From JAGVYF01 sp041650315 (lineage in GTDB: Archaea; Nanobdellota; Nanobdellia; Woesearchaeales; JAGVYF01), in the NCBI GenBank assembly GCA_041650315.1, contig JBAZLJ010000001.1:551456-615455 (forward strand): a stretch of 64,000 bases of DNA, given 5' to 3'. This document shows, in pieces, positions 1 through 7,396 of the stretch. Below the pieces are notes generated by a model. The model worked only from the letters and a program-made list of their open reading frames with translations, was not told where the DNA came from and did not search any database. Positions within the stretch are counted from its first letter, which is position 1, and the number at the start of each line of letters is the position of its first letter. Both the position numbers and the translations under genes were made by a program.

Positions 1-207
1 AACCTGCACTTTCGGGAAATGCATAAGGAGCTTAGCGCAAACGATGATAGTACTGGTATAAGGAAGCCTGAATCCGCCGGAGAGATTATCGAATATCTCT
101 CCGAATATTTTGCGCAAGAATTCCCGTTCGAAATCCGAATGATCCGCAAAGGGATTACGCTTTTTCAATTTCTTCGGTTTCTCTTCGCTCAGGTTGAGAA
201 TGCTCAT
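1..207 (-). CDS. hypothetical protein, 3' part outside window
   Basis: Open frame running off the left edge. The ATG follows a GAAAGGAG ribosome binding site that overlaps the stop of the next gene upstream. The visible 69 residues begin MSILNLSEEKPKK, a lysine-rich soluble N-terminus, followed by an amphipathic stretch and a hydrophobic patch near residues 50-60. No family is recognised. It is the last visible member of the minus-strand array. Confidence 0.75.
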   Translation of the reverse strand, partial: MSILNLSEEKPKKLKKRNPFADHSDFEREFLRKIFGEIFDNLSGGFRLPYTSTIIVCAKLLMHFPKVQV

Positions 208-219
208 TGTCAGCTCCTT

Positions 220-567
220 TCATCGGATTGCCAGTTTAATCTCTTCGTACAAGAAGTACATCATCGGAAATACGCAGAACGGGATGAACATGGACCAGCC
301 ATGGTAATCGTACCAAAAAACGAGCTGTATCAAAGCAAGGAATATGCCAGGGAACGCGCCGGCCATCCTCGCTATCTCGTAGAATACTCCTCTATCTTCT
401 TCGAAGACTAGTTCAGTCACTATTTCGGGGATGATAGTCATTTTCTTGCCTATCAGCACCAATACGAAGTAGGGGAGCAGGGAGAAGAAAAGGAATGAGA
501 CCACAAATGTCGCCAGGGTACTGAGTATGAATCGGAGCATGTCGAGCAGGACGACCAGCATTCTCAT
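220..567 (-). CDS. small membrane protein
   Basis: A 115-residue protein with an N-terminal hydrophobic region (about residues 1-35, probably two passes) and another hydrophobic stretch near residues 68-100, so probably three or four membrane segments. The start follows GAAAGGAGG at good spacing. Its stop overlaps the ribosome binding site of the next gene downstream, suggesting translational coupling. No family is recognised. Confidence 0.8.
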   Translation of the reverse strand: MRMLVVLLDMLRFILSTLATFVVSFLFFSLLPYFVLVLIGKKMTIIPEIVTELVFEEDRGVFYEIARMAGAFPGIFLALIQLVFWYDYHGWSMFIPFCVFPMMYFLYEEIKLAIR

Positions 568-669
568 CTCGGGCCTCCTTTCGGTTTGATTTTTTGTTCA
601 TCTAGCTGTTGTCGTCGTTGGGAAAGCCAATCCCGGACGGCTGATTTCCCCCTTTCTGTTGTTATTTAC

Positions 670-993
670 TTAGAAAGCGCGGCGAATCTGGGTAGCCGAG
701 TCGACTATGCTCCAGACCAGGCCCCAGATCATCAGAACCAAGCCGATGGCGAGGACGGCCCAGTGGAACGCTATGTTGATGAGCAAGACGCCTGCGCTGA
801 AGCAGATGAAGTTGCCCATGGCCTTCTTGAACATGTCGGCATTGTTCTTGTCAATCAGGCTGTTAACGAGCGTGCCCAAGCCGGGCAGTACAAACACGTT
901 GAGTACCAGACCGCAGATGGAAGTCACCTTATAGAACAGCGGAGAGAAACGCTCGGGAAGCTCGAAATCAATCTTCACGGGAGGAATGTTCAT
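670..993 (-). CDS. small membrane protein, three segments
   Basis: A 107-residue protein with a soluble N-terminus of about 15 residues, then hydrophobic segments near residues 25-45, 60-78 and 78-98, ending in a basic tail (TQIRRAF). The start has an AAAGGAG site 9 nt upstream. The 102-nt gap to the next gene downstream has no ATG-started ORF of note, only an AGAAAGGGGG motif without a usable start codon. Function unknown. Confidence 0.8.
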   Translation of the reverse strand: MNIPPVKIDFELPERFSPLFYKVTSICGLVLNVFVLPGLGTLVNSLIDKNNADMFKKAMGNFICFSAGVLLINIAFHWAVLAIGLVLMIWGLVWSIVDSATQIRRAF

Positions 994-1024
994 ATTGATG
1001 AACTCCTTTCGGTTTTGATTATCA

Positions 1025-1192
1025 TCACATGCTCTTCAGCTTGCGGTATGCGAGATAGGTCAATATGATATATACTATCGCCAACGGCGGAAATTCCTTA
1101 ACGCTCAAGCAGATCAGATGTCCTATAATAGTCCCTAGCACGAGACCTAACACTCCCCCGGCAATCACCTGCATTTGCTCCCAGAGATTCAT
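1025..1192 (-). CDS. 55-residue membrane microprotein
   Basis: Its ATG overlaps the TGA of the upstream gene (ATGA junction), indicating coupled translation. The sequence MNLWEQMQVIAGGVLGLVLG opens the first of two hydrophobic segments (about 8-30 and 36-48), and a KLKSM tail follows. It is followed by the AAAGGAG site of the next gene. The reading frame fills a gap otherwise lacking a gene. Confidence 0.75.
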   Translation of the reverse strand: MNLWEQMQVIAGGVLGLVLGTIIGHLICLSVKEFPPLAIVYIILTYLAYRKLKSM

Positions 1193-1437
1193 CGCCTACG
1201 CGGCTTCCAATCCTTCGGAAGGCAGAGGAAAGTTTTCGCTGACTCGGCATCCTTCTCGTAACCATGCTTCACTAGATATTTGATGTAATCGCTGAGCATC
1301 TTGTTCCAGGTCTCCTGCGAGTAACGCGGCATCGGCTCGATGCCATTCTTTTGGATATGCTCACGGAATCGGAATCCTAGCGCGCGGATATTGGGTTCTT
1401 TTTCGTAGTTGAACGGAGATTTCGGTTTGGGTATCAT
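1189..1437 (-). CDS. hypothetical protein, basic, tail-array member 1
   Basis: An 82-residue soluble protein. The chosen ATG (MIPKPKSPF) sits 6 nt after GAAAGGGAGG and overlaps the stop of the upstream gene as ATGA. A start nine codons further upstream is open, but it would place the ribosome binding site inside the gene. Cluster with the next three upstream genes: their C-terminal tails encode the ribosome binding site of their successor. This copy ends in KPRRR and lacks the long conserved tail. No domain is recognised. Confidence 0.75.
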   Translation of the reverse strand: MIPKPKSPFNYEKEPNIRALGFRFREHIQKNGIEPMPRYSQETWNKMLSDYIKYLVKHGYEKDAESAKTFLCLPKDWKPRRR

Positions 1438-1742
1438 TGTTTCCTCCCTTTCTTCTTCAACCATCTGCGCAAGCTAGCTGTTTGCTTACGCAGCTTCTTG
1501 ATCTCTTCAGTCGGTTCTTGGTTCGGAACTGGCTTCGCTTTCTCAGGCTCCGGGTCCTTCTTCAGAGGAAGCATCTGAGGTTGGGAAGGTATGTATACCT
1601 TCGATTTCGAGAAATCATCTATCAATTCCTCTATCCTATCAGCTCTCAGGCCCGTTAAGGTCCTGTTGCGCGATATCTTCATCCTCATATACTTCCAGAG
1701 CAGTCCGCGTTCGCTGTAGCCGTAAAGATGCGCGAATATCAT
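1434..1742 (-). CDS. tail-array paralog 2 (RRWLKKKGRK tail)
   Basis: A 102-residue protein with N-terminus MIFAHLYGYSERGL, a proline/glutamate linker and a C-terminal helix ending LRRWLKKKGRKQ. The last codons (AAG AAA GGG AGG AAA CAA TGA) are also the ribosome binding site and the overlapping ATGA start of the next gene. The N-terminal motif (YG/HSYSEQGLRRKY) and tail are shared with the next gene upstream, so the two are tandem duplicates. Confidence 0.8.
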   Translation of the reverse strand: MIFAHLYGYSERGLLWKYMRMKISRNRTLTGLRADRIEELIDDFSKSKVYIPSQPQMLPLKKDPEPEKAKPVPNQEPTEEIKKLRKQTASLRRWLKKKGRKQ

Positions 1743-2056
1743 TGTTTCCTTCCTTTCTTCTTCAGCCATCTGCGCAAGTCTTTCGTCTGCTCGCGCAGTT
1801 TCTTGACTTCATCGGTTGGTTCGGGGTTGGGGGCGGACTTTTCTGGTTCCGGCGGTTTCTTGGGCGGAATGTACTTGTGAGGATGGCCTATCAAATTGGA
1901 AATTTCCTGTCGGAAATCAATCTCAGAATATTTACTGCTGTCAATAACAATATTTTCCTTTCCCAAACCTTCCATCTTTTTCTTCGCCTCTTTCAATATC
2001 TCTTCGTACTTCCGGCGCAAGCCTTGCTCGCTGTAGCTGTGATCATACCCGCGCAT
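1739..2056 (-). CDS. tail-array paralog 3 (RRWLKKKGRK tail)
   Basis: A 105-residue protein beginning MRGYDHSYSEQGLRRKYEE, clearly paralogous to its downstream neighbour. It has a proline-rich linker (PPKKPPEPEK) and the conserved C-terminal tail. The start was placed at the ATG 9 nt after GAAAGGGAGG. Longer frames read arginine-rich nonsense. Its stop overlaps the start of the next gene, with the ribosome binding site encoded by the KKGRK codons. Confidence 0.8.
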   Translation of the reverse strand: MRGYDHSYSEQGLRRKYEEILKEAKKKMEGLGKENIVIDSSKYSEIDFRQEISNLIGHPHKYIPPKKPPEPEKSAPNPEPTDEVKKLREQTKDLRRWLKKKGRKQ

Positions 2057-2058
2057 CT

Positions 2059-2388
2059 CTACTTCCTCCCTTTCTTCTTCAGCCATCTGCGCAAGTCTTT
2101 CGTCTCTTCCATCAGCTTCTTCCGTTCTGCTTCTGTCATCTCTGTTTTCTGAGGGGCGGATTCTTCTGTCTCTTCTTTCTTGCACTGAATATTAGCGGGA
2201 TTATTGGCAAAGAAAGTCCTAGTCTTGTCATCGGATGATTGATTACTCTGCAAAGAGTCATCCGTGCTGAAGTATCTCTTCAGATCATTATGGAAAGTCT
2301 CGCGTCTCGCCAGACGTTTCAAACCTTCAGCCCTTAGCGCATCATACTTTTTCCTGCGCTCAGTCAAAGTCAATGGTTTCTTGGGCAA
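2059..2388 (-). CDS. tail-array paralog 4, TTG start
   Basis: A 109-residue basic protein starting at TTG after AGAGGTGAGG. It shares only the C-terminal tail (KDLRRWLKKKGRK) with the two genes downstream. The N-terminal half (TLTERRKKYDALRAEGLKRL) is predicted helical. Tail-only conservation suggests that the tail segment, with the ribosome binding site it carries, was copied as a cassette. Function unknown. Confidence 0.7.
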   Translation of the reverse strand: MPKKPLTLTERRKKYDALRAEGLKRLARRETFHNDLKRYFSTDDSLQSNQSSDDKTRTFFANNPANIQCKKEETEESAPQKTEMTEAERKKLMEETKDLRRWLKKKGRK

Positions 2389-2420
2389 ACCTCACCTCTT
2401 TTCTGGTACCGCTAAATCTC

Positions 2421-2768
2421 TTATTTGCGGTTATTGAAACCGAACTTCTCGCCAGCGGAAATCAACTTGTCCATGTTCTCCTTGGCCATTTCCTGAGAAG
2501 GATAGAACAGGTCGTACATGGAATATCCTTCTTCGGCGTATCGTTTGTCCTTCTCGGAGTCCCAGAATCCAGGCATCTTATGGACTCTGTCATTCTCGTC
2601 CATGAAAATGTATCTCATGTTGTAGCCGTAACTCGGGGTCCAAACGTCCTCGGATATCGCGCCTTTCCTCATGCGGAGGACTGCCCGAACCACACAACCA
2701 GATTTCCGGTCGATGATCCAGGCAGTATCTCCGCGTTTGATGGATTGGCGGAATGCAGCGATGTCCAT
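2421..2768 (-). CDS. hypothetical protein, soluble
   Basis: A 115-residue protein with no membrane segment. The N-terminal half alternates in a beta-rich way (TAWIIDRKSGCVVRAVLRMR) and the C-terminal half is helical. The start directly follows the stop of the upstream gene (TAATATG), which has only a weak GAAG site, so reinitiation is likely. No family is recognised. Confidence 0.75.
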   Translation of the reverse strand: MDIAAFRQSIKRGDTAWIIDRKSGCVVRAVLRMRKGAISEDVWTPSYGYNMRYIFMDENDRVHKMPGFWDSEKDKRYAEEGYSMYDLFYPSQEMAKENMDKLISAGEKFGFNNRK

Positions 2769-2769
2769 A

Positions 2770-3129
2770 TTACTTCTTCAGATCATCACGAAGAAAGAAA
2801 TCGGCTGAAAGCTCGAACCAGCCGCGGAACCTTTTCTCGACCTTTAGGAATAGATAAGAGCAGAGCAATATCGTCAATATCAAGATGAAATGGAATGCGC
2901 CATGAAACATGACGTAGCAGAGGTGTGAGAAGATTGCCAACGTTATAGGATAAAGAAGGTTTACCGTTTCCTGCTCGTAGAAATAACCGATTAAAGAGAA
3001 TGCGGAAATCGCGATGATTATATTGAGCCACTTCAGCATCTTCTGTATAATCCGCTTGAAAAATTCGCGCCTCTTCACAATCCTCAACTTGTGATCCGCT
3101 TCTGACTTAGTGGAATAGAAGAAATCCAT
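2770..3129 (-). CDS. membrane protein, three segments
   Basis: A 119-residue protein with a basic N-terminus (KLRIVKRREFFKRI) and hydrophobic segments near residues 34-52, 58-76 and 78-96, then an amphipathic C-terminus ending RDDLKK. The basic N-terminus suggests a cytoplasmic N-terminal side. No family is recognised. Confidence 0.78.
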   Translation of the reverse strand: MDFFYSTKSEADHKLRIVKRREFFKRIIQKMLKWLNIIIAISAFSLIGYFYEQETVNLLYPITLAIFSHLCYVMFHGAFHFILILTILLCSYLFLKVEKRFRGWFELSADFFLRDDLKK

Positions 3130-3144
3130 GTTCTGTTCGGAGAA

Positions 3145-3348
3145 CTAATCATGTATGATAGAGTCCCCTGTTATGTGATACATCCGAGGGTCCCCATACT
3201 CCTGCGAAGTGATTGTCCTGATGACTCCGGATACCACTTGTGTGGGATTGTATACAACTCCTTGTCCTAACGATTCGCAGCACGGATACCCCCTATCGAA
3301 CAGCCCATACACGGTCTGACCTACCGCCCACTGCTTGGATTCAGTCAT
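3145..3348 (-). CDS. hypothetical protein, 67 residues
   Basis: A small soluble protein starting MTESKQWAVGQTVYGLFDRG. It is likely a compact beta fold because glycine and valine alternate through residues 8-48. The start overlaps the upstream stop as ATGA, and the GGGAGG site lies in the upstream gene's last codons (EGGKK). Adjacent cysteines at positions 23-24 are notable. Function unknown. Confidence 0.72.
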   Translation of the reverse strand: MTESKQWAVGQTVYGLFDRGYPCCESLGQGVVYNPTQVVSGVIRTITSQEYGDPRMYHITGDSIIHD

Positions 3349-3866
3349 TTCTTACCTCCCTCTTTCAACGCGTCGCGCTTAAGGAAATCTATCGGCGGGG
3401 CGAGCCATGCGCGAATCTTGAAACACAGCTTCGTATGCAAGTCCCATTCCAAAATCATCATGATGATTATGACAAACAGAATCATGAACGGCCGCAAATA
3501 TGCATAATTGGGGGCGACTGAAAGAGCGCAGATACCTAGCATGACGGCTAGTCCAATAGTGGATATGGCTGCTTCGATGAAGTGGCACTTCGTGTCCCAC
3601 TTATCGAGCACTTCAATCTTGCGGTCTATCTCTTTCTCGTAGTAATGCAAACGTTCGGTATCTATCTCTGATAAAAATTCTCTCCCTGAGGGGTATTGAA
3701 CAATGTAATGTCTTCCCATATCCACATATTCTGGAGCGCCGCCAAAAGCAATCCCGCTAAACAATGAAATATTCTCAGTAACCTTCACTACTGTGCCTTT
3801 CAACTTCCGTCCGTCCCGTAACCAGAATACTTCCTGACCTTCCTCGGGCGGAAGCTTCGGATTCAT
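3345..3866 (-). CDS. membrane-anchored protein with N-terminal beta domain
   Basis: A 173-residue protein. Residues 1-70 look like a small beta-barrel (EVFWLRDGRKLKGTVVKV), followed by a charged helix, two membrane segments near residues 97-137 and a basic C-terminus (KRDALKEGGKK). The C-terminus resembles that of the protein at 2770 (FLRDDLKK). Function unknown; a surface or membrane scaffold is only a guess. Confidence 0.78.
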   Translation of the reverse strand: MNPKLPPEEGQEVFWLRDGRKLKGTVVKVTENISLFSGIAFGGAPEYVDMGRHYIVQYPSGREFLSEIDTERLHYYEKEIDRKIEVLDKWDTKCHFIEAAISTIGLAVMLGICALSVAPNYAYLRPFMILFVIIIMMILEWDLHTKLCFKIRAWLAPPIDFLKRDALKEGGKK

Positions 3867-3868
3867 GA

Positions 3869-4057
3869 TTATTTCCCCTTACCTGTACTCGGGAATGAAG
3901 TAAGACGGAACGCTCCGGGTGAGCGAGTCTTTCTTTTTATCTTTTCCAGGATCTCGGCCAATCTCCTGTCGAAATCTTCCGGAAGGCAGAGGGAGATGTC
4001 AAGCGAGTATTCGGGTGTCGATGCTTCTTTCTTTTCTCTCATGGTATCGTGTTTCAT
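3869..4057 (-). CDS. hypothetical protein, 62 residues
   Basis: Start chosen at the ATG after GAAAGGAGTGCCGAG, giving MKHDTMREKKEAST. A ten-codon longer frame would bury the ribosome binding site. The product is charged with a helical centre (DFDRRLAEILEKIKRK) and no membrane segment. Function unknown. Confidence 0.7.
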   Translation of the reverse strand: MKHDTMREKKEASTPEYSLDISLCLPEDFDRRLAEILEKIKRKTRSPGAFRLTSFPSTGKGK

Positions 4058-4308
4058 CTCGGCACTCCTTTCACCCAGAAGTCCCACTGCTTCTTGAACC
4101 AGTCTCTCGTATCGGTCGCCTTGTCTTTGGCCTTCTCCTTTACCTTGCCGGCAGTCTTGCCAAAGAATCTGTCGAAGCTGACGTAGCCAGAAGCGAGAAT
4201 CAGGCCGATGACTATCAACACCGGACCGACTATGATTCCGGGATAAAGGATGACTAGGCCGCCGATGAGGACGAGGATAGCTCCGAGGATGCGCAGATTG
4301 AGGTTCAT
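4054..4308 (-). CDS. small membrane protein with charged tail
   Basis: An 84-residue protein with two glycine-rich hydrophobic segments (about 5-22 and 25-43), then a long amphipathic lysine/aspartate helix (KVKEKAKDKATDTRDWFKKQ). The ATG lies 7 nt after GAGGTGG, which is formed by the last codons of the upstream gene. The layout is a two-pass hairpin with a cytoplasmic helix. No family is recognised. Confidence 0.75.
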   Translation of the reverse strand: MNLNLRILGAILVLIGGLVILYPGIIVGPVLIVIGLILASGYVSFDRFFGKTAGKVKEKAKDKATDTRDWFKKQWDFWVKGVPR

Positions 4309-4313
4309 CAATT

Positions 4314-4610
4314 CTACCACCTCTTCGAGTAGAAAGCGATTATGTTGCGCATGCCAAAACGTTCACGTCTCTCGCGATGGCGGAGCTCGGAATCGATTAT
4401 ATCCAGAAGACCTTTCTTCTGGCAAGGGAGCAAGTATTTCACTATTTGCAACTCAAAAGAAATCCTTTCCTCGGATTTATCAACCTCAATGGGTTTCTCC
4501 TCCAAAGAAGCTTTCAACATTTGAATCGCCTTGAGAGGCATCTTATAGAGAGCATCGTTAACCTGAGCCCAATTCACAGTCAATTCGTCGGGCGCGTTTG
4601 GGTCCTTCAT
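4314..4610 (-). CDS. hypothetical protein, helical
   Basis: A 98-residue soluble, helical, acidic-then-basic protein. The start MKDPNAPDELT follows AAGGAGTGATAGC. Upstream codons read threonine/arginine-rich and are taken as leader. It ends in FYSKRW, whose codons supply the next ribosome binding site. Function unknown. Confidence 0.72.
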   Translation of the reverse strand: MKDPNAPDELTVNWAQVNDALYKMPLKAIQMLKASLEEKPIEVDKSEERISFELQIVKYLLPCQKKGLLDIIDSELRHRERRERFGMRNIIAFYSKRW

Positions 4611-4614
4611 GCTA

Positions 4615-4980
4615 TCACTCCTTGTTGTCCGTCTCGTAGGTCTCGTCATCAATCGTGATGGAAGTCACGATGAATATCTTATTCTTGTTTTTCTTGTCTT
4701 GCATCCTCTCGCCGACAATGGTGATCTCGTGGCCGAGCTCTTTCTCAGCGAGGATCCATGCGCAGAGCTGTGCACGCAAGTCACCATCGGAATGGTCGGA
4801 GAACTTGCAATGCAAAGCGGCATCATCTTCCTGAATCGAGAAGTAGAGCGGGCTGTACCCACCGGCAACCTTCGCGCAGTAGGCGGAAAGCGGCCTGCCG
4901 GAAATCTCTTCGGTCTTGGCATACGCCTGAGGCGCGATGATGAACGCAATGAGCAGTGCGATGAACAGGGTGCGTTTCAT
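4615..4980 (-). CDS. secreted protein, possible OB-fold
   Basis: A 121-residue protein with a clear Sec signal peptide (MKRTLFIALLIAFIIAPQAYA, cleavage after AYA). The mature part has a beta pattern with two cysteines (about 35 and 75) and ends in an ITIVGERMQDKKNKNKIFIV stretch typical of OB-fold strands; that assignment is tentative. The start has an AAAGGAG site. Probably extracytoplasmic. Confidence 0.8.
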   Translation of the reverse strand: MKRTLFIALLIAFIIAPQAYAKTEEISGRPLSAYCAKVAGGYSPLYFSIQEDDAALHCKFSDHSDGDLRAQLCAWILAEKELGHEITIVGERMQDKKNKNKIFIVTSITIDDETYETDNKE

Positions 4981-4993
4981 TTTTGAACTCCTT

Positions 4994-5392
4994 TCACTTC
5001 TTTAGCTCTTTTCTCATATCAAGGCCTTCATTGAACAAAGCGATGTAATGCCTCCTGCGGCGTTCATCGCCCCAGGTATAGTTTTTCTTTTCCGTTATCT
5101 CCTTCATCCTGAGCTTACCTATCAAGACCATCAAACTCTGTATCGCGCAATCGAGAGCTTTCTCATAGCTGAGATGGAAGCATTCTCCGGAAACATAGTC
5201 CTTGCCGACTTTTCCGAACCTGATTATATCCCCGTTCGGCAACCGCACGCCGGGCGGGTCGACTATCGGAACGCTGAAAATCCTGAGCATCGGGTGAGAG
5301 AAATCGAACGACCATACCCTGTCGCCGCATTTCTGCTGCAGAAGCTGTTCGAGATTCCGCGCTACTTCGCTGCGACACAACAAATCATGCAT
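4994..5392 (-). CDS. hypothetical protein, paralog of gene at 5986
   Basis: A 132-residue soluble protein. The start is the ATG of MHDLLCRSEV; an in-frame GTG five codons upstream lies inside the ribosome binding region. Residues 75-100 (FHLSYEKALDCAIQSL) match the gene at 5986 (YHLTYKEALESIIAQC), and both contain a beta segment naming a limit value (LPNGDIIRFG). The two form a diverged pair separated by two genes. Confidence 0.75.
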   Translation of the reverse strand: MHDLLCRSEVARNLEQLLQQKCGDRVWSFDFSHPMLRIFSVPIVDPPGVRLPNGDIIRFGKVGKDYVSGECFHLSYEKALDCAIQSLMVLIGKLRMKEITEKKNYTWGDERRRRHYIALFNEGLDMRKELKK

Positions 5393-5403
5393 GAATACCC
5401 CCT

Positions 5404-5625
5404 TCACTCCTTTACATCGATGAAGTAGCCTTCGAATTCTTTGGGGAAGAAGTCCTTGATGTCGGCTTTCTTCTCAGGGTAAGGATACGGATGGATTATC
5501 ACGCGTATGCCTTTGCAACGGCCATAGACACAGATGTGCATGTTGTAGCCGAGCTCTGCGAGCTTCGATTTGTAAGCGATAATGAACTTAGCGATGATAT
5601 CAGTCTCGATAGATTTGTTGGGCAT
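5404..5625 (-). CDS. hypothetical protein, 73 residues
   Basis: Start chosen at MPNKSIETDI, preceded by AGGAATC and overlapping the 3' end of the upstream gene by 26 nt. An upstream open extension would overlap that gene by over 100 nt. The product is soluble with an alternating beta core (HICVYGRCKGIRVIIHPYPY). Function unknown. Confidence 0.65.
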   Translation of the reverse strand: MPNKSIETDIIAKFIIAYKSKLAELGYNMHICVYGRCKGIRVIIHPYPYPEKKADIKDFFPKEFEGYFIDVKE

Positions 5626-5986
5626 GATTCCTACGATACATCTCTCTATCCCAGAGGATATCCAAAGCTCCACTACGAGTAATTTGCTCAGGAATACCAA
5701 ATATCCTGCCCCCAAACGCTATTTTTTCCTGGCCCTTGGACACGCAAGCCTCACTGCAATAGAAGCCATCATTCATGTTCATATCATCGCAGTACATCTC
5801 TTGACTAGTGATTTCTTTTTGGCAAGTGATGCAAGTGATCCGTATCTTAGCGAACTCTTCTTCAAACTTATCCATCTCTATCTCTTCAAAACTCTTGAAA
5901 TAGACCAAGCTTAATACTTTACATGCGACTATCACTGCCCCTATTGCGCACAATCCATATAAAAAGTAAGTAAAGATTATATCCAT
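5600..5986 (-). CDS. membrane-anchored zinc-ribbon protein
   Basis: A 128-residue protein with one N-terminal membrane segment (about 4-28), an acidic helix, then a probable treble-clef or zinc-ribbon site: CITC near residue 52 and CSEAC near residue 78. The start overlaps the upstream stop as TGATG. One of several membrane plus zinc-domain proteins in the window (compare 13190). Role unknown. Confidence 0.78.
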   Translation of the reverse strand: MDIIFTYFLYGLCAIGAVIVACKVLSLVYFKSFEEIEMDKFEEEFAKIRITCITCQKEITSQEMYCDDMNMNDGFYCSEACVSKGQEKIAFGGRIFGIPEQITRSGALDILWDREMYRRNHAQQIYRD

Positions 5987-6378
5987 CAGTTCACATTCCC
6001 ATCGGACGTATCGAGATGCGCCAATCTTTCCTGCGCCTGTTCGCGAAGGGCATTGAAATGGTAGATGGTATGACGCAGGAGCTCTTCGTCCATCTGCGGA
6101 GTGGTCTTGAGGCCCAATTCAGCACCTTCAACAGCGACCTTGCACTGTGCAATGATCGATTCCAAGGCTTCCTTATAGGTGAGATGGTAATCGTCCAGGA
6201 AGAGGGGATCGTTCAGGTTGAATTTCTCTCCGGAGGACGAGACTGCTACCATAGGCAGCACAAGCATGAGTCTCGATATCTTGAGAGGGAAATCTCCCAA
6301 GTCGCAGTACAGGATAGCGTTACCTTGACGGAGTTGCTTGATTCTCTCAAATTTCTTAGTGCGTTCTTCGTTTTCCAT
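5986..6378 (-). CDS. hypothetical protein, paralog of gene at 4994
   Basis: A 130-residue soluble protein starting MENEERTKKFERIKQL, 5 nt after GAAAGGAG. The centre holds a beta segment with FLDDYHLTYKEALESI matching the gene at 4994, then a helical C-terminus. Function unknown. Confidence 0.78.
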   Translation of the reverse strand: MENEERTKKFERIKQLRQGNAILYCDLGDFPLKISRLMLVLPMVAVSSSGEKFNLNDPLFLDDYHLTYKEALESIIAQCKVAVEGAELGLKTTPQMDEELLRHTIYHFNALREQAQERLAHLDTSDGNVN

Positions 6379-6389
6379 CGACGCTCCTT

Positions 6390-6656
6390 TCAATCCCTTT
6401 TCAATCTGTACCAGAATAATTTATGACGTTTGAACTTGATGATAACTTTCTGTGCTATGAGAATCTTCAAAGTCTCGAGCGTATAGGCTGGATTGCGCTT
6501 CTGCGGTTCATACATCATATCATGCAGAGTCCTCTCGCTCAATTCACCTAAGGGGTTCTTATCAAGATAGAGCATTATCAGATGCGCACATTCGAGATTC
6601 TTCGGAAAGTATTCTGATAACGCCCCTAACAACCTGATTACTTTTTTGTAGTGCAT
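6390..6656 (-). CDS. hypothetical protein, winged-helix-like
   Basis: An 88-residue basic protein. The pattern of helices (LLGALSEYF, HLIMLYLDKNPLGELSERTL, TLETLKILIAQ) followed by a KVIIKFKRHKLFWYRL hairpin is what a winged helix-turn-helix looks like, so a DNA-binding role is possible but unproven. The start has only AGGT upstream. Confidence 0.68.
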   Translation of the reverse strand: MHYKKVIRLLGALSEYFPKNLECAHLIMLYLDKNPLGELSERTLHDMMYEPQKRNPAYTLETLKILIAQKVIIKFKRHKLFWYRLKRD

Positions 6657-6665
6657 ACCTATAGA

Positions 6666-7247
6666 TTATTCCCAGTCAGGATATGTACCTTCGGGAGGGT
6701 AACCTACGAACTTGGCATGAACCATGCCGTCCTTGACTGATAGGCTCATGGCCTTGAAAAGATGTAGGTCCGGCATGCAGTAGGCTAGGTCGAACATCCA
6801 TTTCCAGACCCGTGTCGCATCTACCAAAGACTTTATTTTTGCACCTTCAATCATCTCTCCACCGATTATGTCGACGTTCGGAATTTCATAATCCTTGATG
6901 AAGAATTTCCCGGCGCGGGTGAAGCTTATCTCATCGACGTTGTAGAAATCAATCATCCCCACCAATCTCATGCCAACTGCGTTTATCGCGAGGAACAACC
7001 TGAATTCATCCAGATCCTTGGACATCTGGAATCCGGACTTCTTCAGGAGGTTCGACATCCGTTTCTTGATGCCCACGGCAAGCTCTTGCTCTGTGTTCAC
7101 CTTATAGAATTCTACGAAGAGCCTTTTCGTCTCTTCCCTCCGCTTGGTACTGGCTTTTCTCATGTCATAGATCATTATCAAAGGAATCGCCAGTGCCGCA
7201 CAAGCTGCCACAATCATGAAAGTAAAGGTGCCTTCAGATATGCCCAT
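6666..7247 (-). CDS. membrane-anchored hypothetical protein
   Basis: A 193-residue protein with one N-terminal membrane segment (about 8-27), a basic stop-transfer (RKASTKRREETKR) and a soluble domain of about 160 residues with no known motif. It overlaps the end of the 49-residue membrane protein gene upstream by 14 nt, so the two are probably translated together. Confidence 0.78.
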   Translation of the reverse strand: MGISEGTFTFMIVAACAALAIPLIMIYDMRKASTKRREETKRLFVEFYKVNTEQELAVGIKKRMSNLLKKSGFQMSKDLDEFRLFLAINAVGMRLVGMIDFYNVDEISFTRAGKFFIKDYEIPNVDIIGGEMIEGAKIKSLVDATRVWKWMFDLAYCMPDLHLFKAMSLSVKDGMVHAKFVGYPPEGTYPDWE

Positions 7248-7383
7248 CAGCTCTTCCTTGCTTCTTCGAAGCGCGTTCAGCGAGATCGCGTTTGATGACG
7301 ACGTAAATGGCGTATCCTGCTATGGAAAAGATTACTGCCAATCCTATCGCCAGGATGTAGATGCCGGGATTAGTACCTTCCAT
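7234..7383 (-). CDS. 49-residue single-pass membrane protein
   Basis: ATG follows AGAGGAGCCGTAGC. The product MEGTNPGIYILAIGLAVIFS continues as one hydrophobic helix to about residue 30 and ends in a charged tail with RASKKQGRADGHI. It overlaps the next gene, whose product is also a single-pass protein. It is too short for most ORF cut-offs, but its ribosome binding site and codon pattern are convincing. Confidence 0.75.
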   Translation of the reverse strand: MEGTNPGIYILAIGLAVIFSIAGYAIYVVIKRDLAERASKKQGRADGHI

Positions 7384-7396
7384 GCTACGGCTCCTC

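Noticed and set aside
568..669. Small gene in the gap after the membrane protein at 670
   Set aside because: An AGAAAGGGGG site is present, but the only frames at correct distance begin with ATC or GTC; no standard start.
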